Shown: positions 18,112 to 27,649 of the stretch, piece after piece
Layout: each line of letters opens with the position of its first letter
Numbering within the stretch: the first letter of the stretch is position 1
Assembly (NCBI GenBank): GCA_963819385.1
Contig: CAWFVV010000006.1
Coordinates: forward strand, 2,914,001-2,978,000
Direction of reading: 5' to 3'
Length of the DNA stretch: 64,000 nt
Source: JAVDCA01 sp963819385
Lineage (GTDB): Bacteria > Pseudomonadota > Alphaproteobacteria > Rhizobiales > Xanthobacteraceae
The notes under the pieces: generated by a model
Database searches by the model: none
What the model was told of the DNA's origin: nothing
What the model saw: only the letters and a program-made list of their open reading frames with translations
Program-made: the position numbers and the translations under genes

Positions 18112-18848
18112 CGGCGCGGCCCTCCGGTTGCGGAATCGAGCCAGGAGGGATTGGCCAGTGCCCGCACCAGGGCGCGGCGCTCGACGCTACGGTTTCCCGT
18201 GCGTCGTACCAGCAGATCGCCATTGCTATCGATCGCGCGGCGCACACCCGGCTCGGCCGCAAGCCGCGGCAGATAGGTCTTCGCGACCGCGTCGAACCCG
18301 CTTTCCTGCCAGGCGTCGAGCGCAACCATGAGATGGCGCGCGAAGCTCTCGACCAGCCGGCCTGAACCGGCATCGGCAAAACCCTCCTCGCTGAGGGCGG
18401 CGGAGAGCGGATGCAGACCGGCCCCCTCCTCACCCATCGCGACCGTGCGGATCATGGCGCCGAAGACGAGCCAATCGGCGGGCGCCTCCTCATCGGCACC
18501 AGCCGGCCAGGCGAGACGGGCGCCGCCGACCAGGCCCTTGTCGACGTGGATGGCATCGGGCCAGGCAAACTCGATCGGCTTTTCGGGCGGCGCGTACACG
18601 GCGAGCGCATCGGCCAGCGCAGCGCAGCCGGCGTAGAAGGCGCGCCGGGCGCCGCGCAGCGGCTCGTCCGGTTCCAGAACCACGGCGAACTCGGCGAGAT
18701 CGAAGCGGCCGACATAGACCAGCGTGCCGGCGCCCTCATGCGGCGCGATCGCCTGCGCATGCGCAAATGCATCACCGACCTCGCGCAAGGTCACGAGGCG
18801 ATAGGCAGGCGGCAGGTCGAGCGCCGCGCGGGCGGCGGTGATTGGCAT
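18108..18848 (-). CDS. Biotin/lipoate A/B protein ligase family protein (DUF4444-like end)
   Basis: The 246-residue protein resembles the LplA/BirA-type catalytic fold. It reads GTLVYVGRFDLAEFAVVLEP, RRAFYAGCAALADALAVYAP, then EFAWPDAIHVDKGLVGGARL, the equivalent of the ligase adenylate-binding strand, and WLVFGAMIRTVA. The C-terminal 60 residues (AVAKTYLPRLAAEPGVRRAI onward) correspond to the DUF4444 extension. It may attach or transfer a cofactor-like group, but the usual GRGRxG adenylation loop is not obvious, so it may be a non-catalytic relative. It is the first gene of the leftward FDH accessory operon. Confidence 0.72.
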   Translation of the reverse strand: MPITAARAALDLPPAYRLVTLREVGDAFAHAQAIAPHEGAGTLVYVGRFDLAEFAVVLEPDEPLRGARRAFYAGCAALADALAVYAPPEKPIEFAWPDAIHVDKGLVGGARLAWPAGADEEAPADWLVFGAMIRTVAMGEEGAGLHPLSAALSEEGFADAGSGRLVESFARHLMVALDAWQESGFDAVAKTYLPRLAAEPGVRRAIDSNGDLLVRRTGNRSVERRALVRALANPSWLDSATGGPRR

Positions 18849-18933
18849 TTTGTCGCCGCGACTATTAGGTCTGCCTATAAATAGATACTGCGTTGCGCAC
18901 GCGCCAGCCAGCGTGCCGACACCCAGGAGCCAG
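18849..18933. promoter_or_regulatory. Divergent promoter region of the FDH accessory operon
   Basis: Only 85 bp separate the ligase-like start from the ferredoxin start. An AT-rich core (CTATAAATAGATA at about 18875-18888) can provide -10 elements in both directions, and AGGAGC precedes the ferredoxin ATG by four bases. It must contain the regulatory signals of both units. Confidence 0.45.
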
Positions 18934-20947
18934 ATGGCCGACGATCGCATCATCCTGTTGTGCTCGTGCGAAGACACGATGCCGCTCGATGCGGCCACCG
19001 TGCGCAAGGCCTGTCGCGGCGCCGAGGTGAAGACCGGCCGCCAGCTCTGCCGGGCCGAGCTGGAACGCTTCCGCCAGGCCGCGGCCAGCGGCCACCCCGT
19101 CACAATGGCCTGCACGCAGGAAGCGCCGCTGTTCGGCGAGACCGCGGGCGAGGCGGCGGCCGAGATGCAGTTCGTCAATATCCGCGAAACCGCGGGCTGG
19201 TCGCGCGACGCCAACGCGGCCGGGCCGAAGATGGCGGCGCTGATCGCGGCGGCCGCCGAGCCGATGCCGGAAACGCCGTTCGTTGCCCTCGACAGCAAGG
19301 GCGTGATCCTGATCTATGGGCGCGATGAGCGCGCGATCGAGGCGGCAAACTTGCTCGAGCCGCATCTCGACCTGACGGTGCTGCTGACGCGGCCAAAGGA
19401 CGTGGTTCCGCCGCGCGTCACGGCGTTTCCGATCGCCAAGGGCACGATCCGCGTGGCGCGCGGGCATCTCGGAGCATTCGAGCTCACGGTCGACGATTTC
19501 GCGACGCCTTCGCCCGCCTCGCGCGGCGCACTCGCGTTCGGGCCCGCGCGCGACAACGCCACGTCGCGCTGCGACATCGTGCTCGACCTTGCCGGAGACG
19601 CGCCGCTCGTTCCGTCGCCCGACCTGCGCGAAGGCTACCTGCGCGCCGACCCGGGCGATCCCGCCGCGGTGCTGCGCGCGGTGATGAAGGCGCGCGACCT
19701 CATCGGCTCGTTCGACAAGCCGCGCTACATCACGTTCTCCGAGCATCTCTGCGTGCATTCGCGCTCGCGCATCGTCGGTTGCACCCGCTGTCTCGACCTT
19801 TGTCCGGCCGGGGCGATTGTGCCGGCGGGCGATCATGTCGCCATCGATCCGCGCATCTGCGCCGGCTGCGGCCAGTGCGCCGCGGTGTGCCCGACCGGCG
19901 CCGCGAGCTACGCACTGCCGCCGGCCGATGCGCTGATGCGCAAGCTGCGGACCTTGCTGATCACCTATCGCGAGGCGGGCGGCGCCGATCCCGTCGTGCT
20001 CATGCACGACCTCCAGCATGGCGGCGCGCTGATCGATGCGCTCGCGCGCCACGGAGACGGGCTGCCGGCCAATGTGCTGCCGCTCGCCGTCAACGAGGTC
20101 ACGCAGGTCGGCATCGAAACGGTGGCGGCCGCCTTCGCATACGGCGCGAGCGCGCTGCGTTTCCTGCTGCGCGGACGCCCGCGCCATGACGTCGCGGGAC
20201 TGCGGCGCACGGTCGCGCTGGCAGAGCCGATCCTTGCCGGGCTCGGTTTCGGCGATGGCCGGGTCACGACCATCGAGACGGACGATCCGGACGCGCTCGG
20301 CGAGGCGCTCGACGCGATCGTACCCGCTCCACCCTGCCCGCGCCCGGCGAGCTTTGCAGCAGTGGGCGCCAAGCGCGACATGATGCGCGTCGCATTGCGG
20401 GAGCTGCAGCGGGTGGCGCCGAAGCCGGTCGACGTGGTTGCCCTGCCGACAGGCGCGCCGTTCGGCGCGATCGAGGTCGATAGGCAGGGCTGCACGCTCT
20501 GTCTCGCCTGCGTCTCCGCCTGCCCGACCGGCGCGCTGATGGACAATCCAGACCGGCCGATGCTGCGCTTTGCCGAGGACGCCTGCGTGCAGTGCGGGCT
20601 GTGTCGGGCGACCTGTCCCGAGAAGGTAATCACGCTCAAGCCGCAGCTCGACTTTCGCGCCGTCACGGCGGCGGCGCGCATACTCAACGAGGAGGAGCCG
20701 TTCTGTTGCATCCGCTGCGGCAAGCCGTTCGGCGTCAAGAGCACGATCGACCGCGTCATTGCCAAGCTCGAGGGCAAGCACTGGATGTTCAAGGACTTCG
20801 GCGCGGCTCGACATGCTCAAGATGTGCGACGATTGCCGGGTCGCGGCGGCGACCGAGCAGGAAGTCGATCCGTACGCGCCGCCCCGGCCGGCGGTGCGCA
20901 CGACGGAGGATTATCTGCGCGAGCGCGACGAGAAGGGCAAGACTTGA
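18934..20947 (+). pseudogene. Multi-cluster 4Fe-4S ferredoxin protein of the FDH locus (one frame break)
   Basis: The protein (about 670 residues) starts MADDRIILLCSCEDTMPLD after an AGGAGC site. It has an N-terminal NAD-like or HdrA-like region (GVILIYGRDERAIEAANLLE). Two ferredoxin domains follow: CTRCLDLCPAGAIVPAGD with CAGCGQCAAVCPTG, and CTLCLACVSACPTGALMD with CVQCGLCRATCPEK. Further Cys pairs, FCCIRCGKPFG and LKMCDDCRV, lie in the last part. Frame is lost at 20794-20799 (GACTTC); removing one base gives KDSARLDMLKMCDDCRV and an intact end ...DYLRERDEKGKT. It probably supplies electrons for formate dehydrogenase. The break looks like a sequence error. Confidence 0.78.
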
Positions 20948-20952
20948 TGGCT

Positions 20953-21110
20953 CGTGTCCCGGGCGACTGGAGCGCGCGCCCTTGCGTGCGCGGAAGGAGA
21001 GCCCGGGACACAGCGCAAGATGCGCGAAGCGCGACACGAATGATCGCCTGTTTATCGGCCCCTGGGTCCCGGATCTGCGCTTCGGCTGCGCCTCCGCTTG
21101 TCCGGGACAC
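20953..21110. repeat. Inverted-repeat region between convergent genes
   Basis: Two hairpin-forming units lie between the ferredoxin and the convergent WD40 gene. The first pairs GTGTCCCGGGC near 20957 with GCCCGGGACAC near 21001. The second pairs GGTCCCGGA at 21065-21073 with TCCGGGACAC at 21101-21110 around CTGCGCTTCGGCTGCGCCTC. The GTCCCGGA type of element is scattered in Bradyrhizobium-like genomes. It may serve as a bidirectional terminator. Confidence 0.55.
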
Positions 21111-21113
21111 GCG

Positions 21114-22393
21114 TCAGTGCGTTTTCGTCGCCTTCTGCAAAAACTTCACCAGCGCTTCCCGGTCCTCCGGCGAGCCGATCGTCTGCTCAGGCATTTTGGT
21201 TCCCGGCGTGTAGGTCGCGGGGCCGACCTCGAACAGCGCGGCGATGGTTTTCGCCGTCCACACGATGTCAAGCTTCTTGAGCGCGTCCGAATAGCGATAG
21301 CCCGGCACGCTGGCGATGCGGCGCCCGAAGACACCGGCGAGCGTCGGGCCCGCGCGGTTGGTCGCGTCCGCTCCTAGCGTATGGCAGGCGATGCAGGCGC
21401 GAAACACCTCGGCGCCGCGATCGCCGGCGTATCGCGCCAGCGTGTCCTCGGTCTCGTCAACCGCAATGCCCCCGATCGACTCGCCGGTCGTCACGTCCCA
21501 GCGCCGGATCATGCGGTCGGTGCCGCCGGTCAGGAGTGTGCGATTGTCGGGCAGGAAGACGGCCGACCAAACCGGCAAGCCGGGGCCGACCAGCGTGCGC
21601 GTGACACGTCGGGCAGCCCGGTCGATGATTGCGACTGCTCCGCGGACGCCCGCCGCTGCGATGTGCGCGCCGTCATGCGAGAGCGCAATCGCGATGATCG
21701 GCGTGTCGGAGACCGCGAGCGCGCCGCGCGGCACGCCGGCGGGCGAGACGAAATAGATCTTTCCATCGGCGCCGCCGGTGACGATCTCGCCGTCCGCGGC
21801 GACCGCAACGGCGTTGAGCGGGCTCGGCAAGGTGACGATGAGCGGAGCGCCGCCGGCGACTCGCCAAATTCGCAGCGTCTGGTCATAACCGGCACTGACC
21901 ACGGCGCGGCCATCGGACGTGAAGGCAACGCCGTTGACATTTTGCATGTGCCCCGCGAGCAAGCGCGGCGCGCCGCCGGAGAGCGGCCACAGCCGTACCG
22001 TATGGTCCCACGCAGCGGAGGCGAGCCACTGGCCGTCGGGCGAGGCTGCGAGCGCAACCACCGGCGCCTCGTGGCCGCCGAGCATCGTGGCGGGCTGCTC
22101 GGCGCCGGGCTTCCACAGCGCCACGCGCCGATCCTGGCCAGCCGTGGCGATGCGGCCGTCACCGAGGATCGCGACCGCATTTACCGAGCCGTTGTGAAAG
22201 CGCATGACTTGCAGCGCCGCGTCGCGTGCAAGCGACCAGCGGATCACGGTCTCGTCGAAGCTGCCGGATACCGCCGTCTGCCCATCCGCCGTGATCGCAA
22301 GTGCGCGCACCGGGCCGCCGTGGCCCGCAGCTGCGCCTGCGCCGGACCGAGCGCGGCGAGCACTATGAATGCAATGCACAGCGTCCTGGTCAT
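21114..22393 (-). pseudogene. WD40-repeat/cytochrome c fusion protein (one frame break near the N terminus)
   Basis: The protein has a signal peptide (MTRTLCIAFIVLAALGPAQA, from ATG 22393). Then come about seven WD40 blades (for example WLASAAWDHTVRLWPLSGG and DGRAVVSAGYDQTLRIWRV) and a C-terminal class I cytochrome c with CIACHTLG and the Met ligand in PGTKMPEQ. It is probably a periplasmic haem protein for electron transfer or regulation. The frame changes near 22323: adding one G to the GGG run would give AQLRGHGGPVRALAIT, so a shortened homopolymer is the likely cause. The remaining 1.2 kb is intact. It sits convergent to the ferredoxin. Confidence 0.75.
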
Positions 22394-23299
22394 CAGCCGG
22401 AACCATGCTGGGCGCCGCGACCCGCGCATGCCGGGCGCGCGCAACGCCTCAAGGAACGCCTGCATGACCGGGCGCTCCCGTCTTGTCCCAACCAGCAGGA
22501 AATCGCAGTGTTCCGGCGCGATGGGACAAACTCGAGGCCGCATCCGCATGAATCTGCCAAAGTCGGTCACGGCCATTCAATAGCGATCTGGCTGTCGCTG
22601 GCGCAGTCGAGGAAGCTTGCGAGAAATCGGCCCTCGATGACGACGCACCTGGCGTCGGTGCGTGCGGTCAGGCGCGACGCCGCCCAGGCGAACTGGGGAA
22701 ATCGAAAATGGATGCCGCTTGATAGGCCATCCAAATTAGATGCCCGCAGGTTTCGCCGCGGTCCGTGCGACACCATCGGCGGGAACTACAAGGCGAGCGT
22801 CCGAATTCCGACCCTGGAACGCGGCGTTGCAGACGACATCGCTTGTCAGATTGATCGGACGAGGAGGCGGCTTAGCCAAACCAAAGTATGATCAGTGCCA
22901 ACAAAGGGGTATGTTAATATTCTATTGCCGCCTTTACATCGAGCCCGATCGGGATTTCAGCAGGACATCCTGCGCCGCCGAGATCTCCCGTGCGGCAACT
23001 CCGCAGCCGGACAAATAGGCGGAGGTTGCGCCAGCTGGCGGCACGTCAATGGGGAGAGCGTGTTCTTGGTCATGCCGGCTTCCTTCATCGGCATGGCGGG
23101 CTCGCTGATTGTTAGCTGATTGAACCGGAACAGGATCTCAGTGACCCCATACACGGAGGGGCGAGGTCCAGGGACGGGTCGAGCAAGGCCGACTCAGTTC
23201 AAGAAATGCTTTGCGAATTCAGTGATGAGGGGGCGCTGCGGGGCGGTCCAGCACGGCTTCGCGCCGCGAAACGGCGAAGCCTTGAAACAGGAGGTCGAC
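22394..23299. other. Intergenic stretch before the MFS gene
   Basis: About 900 bp hold no gene I can support. A leftward frame at 22567-22776 (69 codons, ending DCASDSQIAIEWP) has some coding character but no recognised family or start signal. A lower-GC part around 22890-22960 could hold the MFS promoter, and ACAGGAGGTC just before 23300 is the MFS ribosome-binding site. Confidence 0.4.
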
Positions 23300-24625
23300 A
23301 TGGCTCAAATCCCGCACGACTTCCGGCGCGTGATCGTCGCCGCGTCAGTGGGAAACGTGATCGAATGGTATGACTTCTATATTTTCGGGAGCTTGGCTGC
23401 GATCTTGTCGGTCAAGTTCTTCGAACAGACCCATCCGGTCGCGGCCCTGCTGAGCACGATTGCGCTGTTCACTGCCGGATTCTTGATCCGTCCGTTGGGG
23501 GCATTTCTCTTTGGATGGCTGGGCGACCGGGTGGGTCGCAAGTACACGTTCCTCATTACCCTGACCGGAATGGGGCTAGGCACCGGGGTGATCGGGTTGA
23601 TCCCCAGCTTCGAGTCGATCGGTGTCACCGCCGCGATCCTCCTCTTCGGCCTGCGGATGATCCAGGGCCTGTGCCTTGGCGGCGAATATGGAGGCGCCAT
23701 CACCTACGTCGCCGAACACGTGTCGGACCAACGCCGTGGCTACTATACCGGTTGGCTGCAAACCTCTCCGACGCTTGGGATCGTGGTGTCGATGATCGTG
23801 ATCGTCGGTACGCGCGCCTACCTCGGCACCGCGGTGTTCAACGACTGGGGGTGGCGCATCCCGTTCCTGGTTTCTTTCCTGCTGGTGGCGATCGCGATCT
23901 ACATCCGCCTGCAACTGCAGGAGACGCCGATCTTCGAGGAGATCAAGGCCAAGGGCCAGATGACCAGGAACCCGTGGAAGGAGGCGTTCCTCAGCTCCAA
24001 CATCAAGTTCGTGCTGATCGCCAGCATCGTGGTGATCGGGCAGGGAGTGGTCTGGTACAGCGGGCAGTTCTGGGCGTTGTACTTCCTGCAGCAAGTGTCC
24101 AAGGTGGACGTTGTGACGTCGAGCTACATCGTGGGAATCGCGCTGCTCATCGCAACGCCGACCTTGATCTTCTTTGGCTGGTTGTCCGACCTGATCGGCC
24201 GCAAGCCGGTGATCTTGGGAGGCATGCTGCTCGCGTCGCTCACCTACTATCCCCTGTATTCATGGCTGGGAACGGTCACCCAGCCGGGCAATATCAACTA
24301 TCCCGTCGCGGTCTTCATCATCTGCATCCTCGTGTCCTACGTAGGGATGACCTATGGACCGATCGGAGCATTCCTGGCGGAATACTTCCCCGGCAGGATC
24401 CGCTACACGTCGGTGTCCGTCCCGTATCACATCGGCAACGGCTGGGGTGGCGGGCTGGTGCCGTTTGTCACCTCGGCGGCCTATCAGGCCACGGGCAGCC
24501 TTGGCTACTCGCTGATCTATCCGATCGCGGTTCCCGCGGTGTGCTTCGTGCTCGCACTGTTCCTGATGCCGGAGACTCGTAAGATAAGCATCTGGAAGCC
24601 GGCACAGGCCAGCGCAGCATCCTAG
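23300..24625 (+). CDS. MFS transporter, metabolite:H+ symporter (MHS) family
   Basis: The 441-residue protein shows MHS-family traits. The N terminus reads VGNVIEWYDFYIFGSLAAIL (WYDFxxYG motif), followed by GWLGDRVGRKY (the MFS loop 2-3 motif), LRMIQGLCLGGEYGGAITYV and EYFPGRIRYTSVSVPYHIGN. Twelve helices can be drawn. Members import shikimate, alpha-ketoglutarate, proline/betaine or aromatic acids; the substrate here is open. The ATG at 23300 is preceded by a strong AGGAGG, so I reject the open extension back to 23120. It is followed by a strong hairpin terminator. Confidence 0.85.
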   Translation: MAQIPHDFRRVIVAASVGNVIEWYDFYIFGSLAAILSVKFFEQTHPVAALLSTIALFTAGFLIRPLGAFLFGWLGDRVGRKYTFLITLTGMGLGTGVIGLIPSFESIGVTAAILLFGLRMIQGLCLGGEYGGAITYVAEHVSDQRRGYYTGWLQTSPTLGIVVSMIVIVGTRAYLGTAVFNDWGWRIPFLVSFLLVAIAIYIRLQLQETPIFEEIKAKGQMTRNPWKEAFLSSNIKFVLIASIVVIGQGVVWYSGQFWALYFLQQVSKVDVVTSSYIVGIALLIATPTLIFFGWLSDLIGRKPVILGGMLLASLTYYPLYSWLGTVTQPGNINYPVAVFIICILVSYVGMTYGPIGAFLAEYFPGRIRYTSVSVPYHIGNGWGGGLVPFVTSAAYQATGSLGYSLIYPIAVPAVCFVLALFLMPETRKISIWKPAQASAAS

Positions 24626-24639
24626 CAAGGCAGGTTCAC

Positions 24640-24663
24640 GTGCGGGGCCGCTCGGCCCCGCAC
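24640..24663. terminator. Hairpin terminator between the MFS and FAH genes
   Basis: GTGCGGGGCC pairs perfectly with GGCCCCGCAC around the four-base loop GCTC. There is no U-run, but its place 14 bp after the MFS stop, between convergent genes, fits a bidirectional terminator. Confidence 0.6.
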
Positions 24664-24698
24664 AGGCTACGTCGCAAGTCCGTGCAGGTGACGGCGAG

Positions 24699-25640
24699 TT
24701 ATTGCGCCGGTGTCGACGGCGCGTATTTTCCGCTCAATTGCGGCGTGATCGTCGGCAGCTTCTTGCGGTGACGCTCGACGCGCGTCTCACGGGCCCAGGT
24801 CCGCTTGAGATCGTCGCGGACCGTTATCTTGAGCCGTCCCAGGCCTTGGATCTCCAGCTCCACCACATCGCCGTCCATGAACGGATTGAGTCCGCCGTGG
24901 TTGGTGCCGGTCGGGATGATGTCGCCGGGGTCGAGGTGGTGGATCGAGGAAACCCACTCGATGCAGCGCGGGATCTTGTTGGCCATGTCGGCGGTCGAGA
25001 AATCCTGCTTCACGACGCCGTTCACCCACAACTTGACCTGCAGCTTATGCGGATCGGCAATCTCGTCCGCGGTCACGAGGTAGGGGCCGATCGGCGCGAA
25101 GGTCTCGCGGGACTTCACCTGATAGAAGGTGTTGCCGGGCGGCGGCAGCTCGCGTGCCGAGCCATCGATGAAATTGACGTAGCCGAACACATAGCTCATC
25201 GCATCGGCCGCGCTGACCTTGTCGGCGCGCTTGCCGATCACGACCGCGAGCTCGGCCTCGCCTTCGAAGATCGTCGCGGGCACGTCGGGAAGGACCATCG
25301 TGTCGCCGGGCCCGATGATCGCGTTCGGCGATTTGTGGAAGCCGTTGATCGGCGGCGGCACCGGGAACATCTCCTCGACGTAGTTCACGGCCATGCAATC
25401 GATATTGCCGGGGCGCGGAACGGGCGGCCGCAGCTTCACGGACGCGAGCGGGACGGCTTTGCCATCCGCGACGGCCTTTTCGATGGCGCCGCGATACTGC
25501 GCAAACTTCTCGATCACCCCGTTGATCAACAGACGCGGATCGCCCTGCCCGGCATCGCGCACCACGGGCGTGATGTCGACCAGCGTGGTCGCATCCTTGA
25601 GCACGCCCAGTCGATAGTCGTCGAAGCAAACGATCTTCAT
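24699..25640 (-). CDS. Fumarylacetoacetate hydrolase (FAH) family enzyme
   Basis: This 313-residue cytoplasmic protein has the FAH fold used by acylpyruvases, 2-keto-4-pentenoate hydratases and related C-C bond enzymes. Metal ligands lie in IFEGEAELAVVIGKRAD (the ExE motif) with a later aspartate in YVNFIDGSARE. The N-terminal MKIVCFDDYRLGVL strand and GPGDTMVLPD stretch are also typical. The exact substrate cannot be assigned. It is convergent to the MFS carrier, which may import a substrate, and divergent from the GntR regulator across 260 bp. Confidence 0.78.
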   Translation of the reverse strand: MKIVCFDDYRLGVLKDATTLVDITPVVRDAGQGDPRLLINGVIEKFAQYRGAIEKAVADGKAVPLASVKLRPPVPRPGNIDCMAVNYVEEMFPVPPPINGFHKSPNAIIGPGDTMVLPDVPATIFEGEAELAVVIGKRADKVSAADAMSYVFGYVNFIDGSARELPPPGNTFYQVKSRETFAPIGPYLVTADEIADPHKLQVKLWVNGVVKQDFSTADMANKIPRCIEWVSSIHHLDPGDIIPTGTNHGGLNPFMDGDVVELEIQGLGRLKITVRDDLKRTWARETRVERHRKKLPTITPQLSGKYAPSTPAQ

Positions 25641-25900
25641 CGCGGGATTCCGTCAATCAGAGTGATGGGAAGGGCGATTTCGGAAATTGCGGCACTTGCG
25701 CCGCCTTTGGTACGGCCCCGGGAATCACCGGTCAAGCAGTCTCGGCTCGGCCGGCGGTGGCCTGAAGAACGTCAACTGCGAGCCGCAGCGGTGGCCCTAA
25801 CGCGCCATCGATCGCGAGATTCCGACAAATCCGCTAAGGTCGCGGTATATTCGACGCCGTAGGCGCTGCGCCGCAGCTCCCCCGCACCATCATCCTCCGC

Positions 25901-26629
25901 ATGGCATCACCCCGAAAGCCGCGCTACGCCGTCATCGCCGACGAGATCGCCGACGCCATCGGCGGCGGGCAGCATCCGGTCGGCACACTGTTGCCCAGCG
26001 AGGCAGAGCTGCGCGCGCATTATGACGTCAGCCACCACACGGTGCGCGAGGCGATGCGGGTGCTGCAGGATCTCCGGCTGGTCGCGCCCGAGCGCGGCCG
26101 CGGCACCCGCGTGCTGGCGCGCTCGGTCACGGCGCCGCGCTACGTTCACACGCTCGAGGCAATTCCCGATCTGGGCGAGGTCACGCGCGAAACCCGCATC
26201 AAGGTGCTGCGCCGCACCCGCGTCCGCCGCGGCGATGCCGAAAGCGCGCTGCCGCCCGGCAGCGACGCCTGGTACCTGATCGAGGCGGTGCGCTCGACGC
26301 CATCGCATCCGCTGGTGTGGAAGCAGGTCTATATCGATGCGCGCTACGCCAAGGCGGCGCTCAAGGTCGGCGCCAGCAACACACCGATCTACCGGCTGGT
26401 CGAGCGCCTCTACGGCGAGAAGCTCGTCACGGTGCGCCAGGAGGTCGCCGCGACCGCCATCGCGCCGCCGATCGCAGCGATCCTCGCGGTCGACAGTGGC
26501 TCGCCCGGCCTGCTGGTCGAGCGCCAATACGTCGGCGAGAGCGGGCGCGTGTTCGAGGTGACCAAGAGCGTCTATCCGGCCGGGCGTTTCCGCTACAGCA
26601 GCGAGCTTCATCTCGATCGCCGCGCGTAG
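25901..26629 (+). CDS. GntR-family transcriptional regulator (HutC/UTRA type)
   Basis: The 242-residue protein has an N-terminal winged helix (about residues 8-75: LLPSEAELRAHYDVSHHTVR then EAMRVLQDLRLVAPERGRGT) and a C-terminal UTRA ligand-binding domain (RRGDAESALPPGSDAWYLIE, then LLVERQYVGESGRVFEVTKS). It should bind a small-molecule effector and control the flanking genes. It is divergent from the FAH gene and followed 132 bp downstream by the dioxygenase, so both are candidate targets. The ATG at 25901 matches the family N terminus. Confidence 0.82.
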   Translation: MASPRKPRYAVIADEIADAIGGGQHPVGTLLPSEAELRAHYDVSHHTVREAMRVLQDLRLVAPERGRGTRVLARSVTAPRYVHTLEAIPDLGEVTRETRIKVLRRTRVRRGDAESALPPGSDAWYLIEAVRSTPSHPLVWKQVYIDARYAKAALKVGASNTPIYRLVERLYGEKLVTVRQEVAATAIAPPIAAILAVDSGSPGLLVERQYVGESGRVFEVTKSVYPAGRFRYSSELHLDRRA

Positions 26630-26761
26630 ATCCGACTGATCCGGACAGGTTTGGTTGACCGCGCCAACTTATCCGGATAAGTTTTCCGCAAAGGCCGGTT
26701 GCGACGCGCACAAGAGCCTGACGAAGCAATCGCTTGCGGATACAGAACGAGGAGAACGCTC

Positions 26762-27602
26762 GTGGAGATCAAGCCCCTCAGCACGCACGTCGGCGCCGAG
26801 ATCACAGACGTCGACCTCGCCACGCCGTTGTCCGACGACGCCTTCCGCAAGATCGAGGACGCCTACGATCGCTATTCCGTATTGGTCTTCCGCGACCAGA
26901 AGCTCACGCCCGAGCAGCAGATCGCGTTCGCGCGACGCTTCGGCGACCTCGAGATCAGCCCGCGCACCGACTTCGCCCTACCGGGCTATCCCGAAATCCT
27001 CGTGCTCTCCAACATCATCGAGAACGGCAAGCCCATCGGCAACGCCGAGGCCGGCCGCACCTGGCACACCGACATGTCCTACACCGCCAGGCCGCCGCGC
27101 GGCTCGCTGCTCTACGCCCGCGAGATCCCGATCGAGAACGGTCGCGCGCTCGGCGACACCGTGTTCGCGAGCGCCGCCGCGGCGTTCGATTCACTCCCGA
27201 AAGAGCGCCAGGCCGCGCTGAGCGGCCTGCGGGCGACCCACCGCGCCGGCGCCAAGAAGTACGCACCCGGCAGCAAGCTCGCCGATGCCGTGAAGGGCTT
27301 GCCGGACGTCGAGCATCCGGTGGTGCGCACCCATCCGGCGACCGGGCGCAAGGCGATCTATGTGCGCGACGGCGAGTGCGTCGGCATCAGCGGCATGGCG
27401 GACGTCGGAGAGTTTGCCGCTGATCAAGGAACTCTCCGAGATGGTCCCGCGCGAGGAGTTCTGCTATCGCCATACGTGGCGGGTCGGCGACCTCCTGATG
27501 TGGGACAACAGCATGACGCAGCATCTCGCCATCAGCGACTACAAGCTGCCTTTGCGACGCCTGATGCATCGCGTCACGGTCAATGGCACGGTGCCGATCT
27601 GA
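26762..27602 (+). pseudogene. TauD/TfdA-family dioxygenase (one frame break)
   Basis: Starting at a GTG (VEIKPLSTHVGAEITDVDLA) behind CGAGGAGAACG, this is an Fe(II)/2-oxoglutarate dioxygenase of the TauD/TfdA family. The iron-binding HxD lies in GRTWHTDMSYTA; the distal His and Arg are in WDNSMTQHLAISDY and LMHRVTVNG. Frame is lost at GACGTC (27401-27406); deleting one base restores GMADSESLPLIKELSEMVPR and a full C terminus. Apart from the break, the length (about 280 residues) and all catalytic residues are normal, so the gene is probably functional and the break a sequence error. The Bug gene follows 47 bp later. Confidence 0.75.
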
Positions 27603-27649
27603 TCGCCGCCTGCCCGGCGGCCGCGGTCGGTGACGCCGGAAAGCGGCCG

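Noticed and set aside
18865..20901. 678-codon leftward frame opposite the ferredoxin gene
   Set aside because: The + strand encodes clear ferredoxin motifs; the reverse frame is a high-GC mirror artefact.
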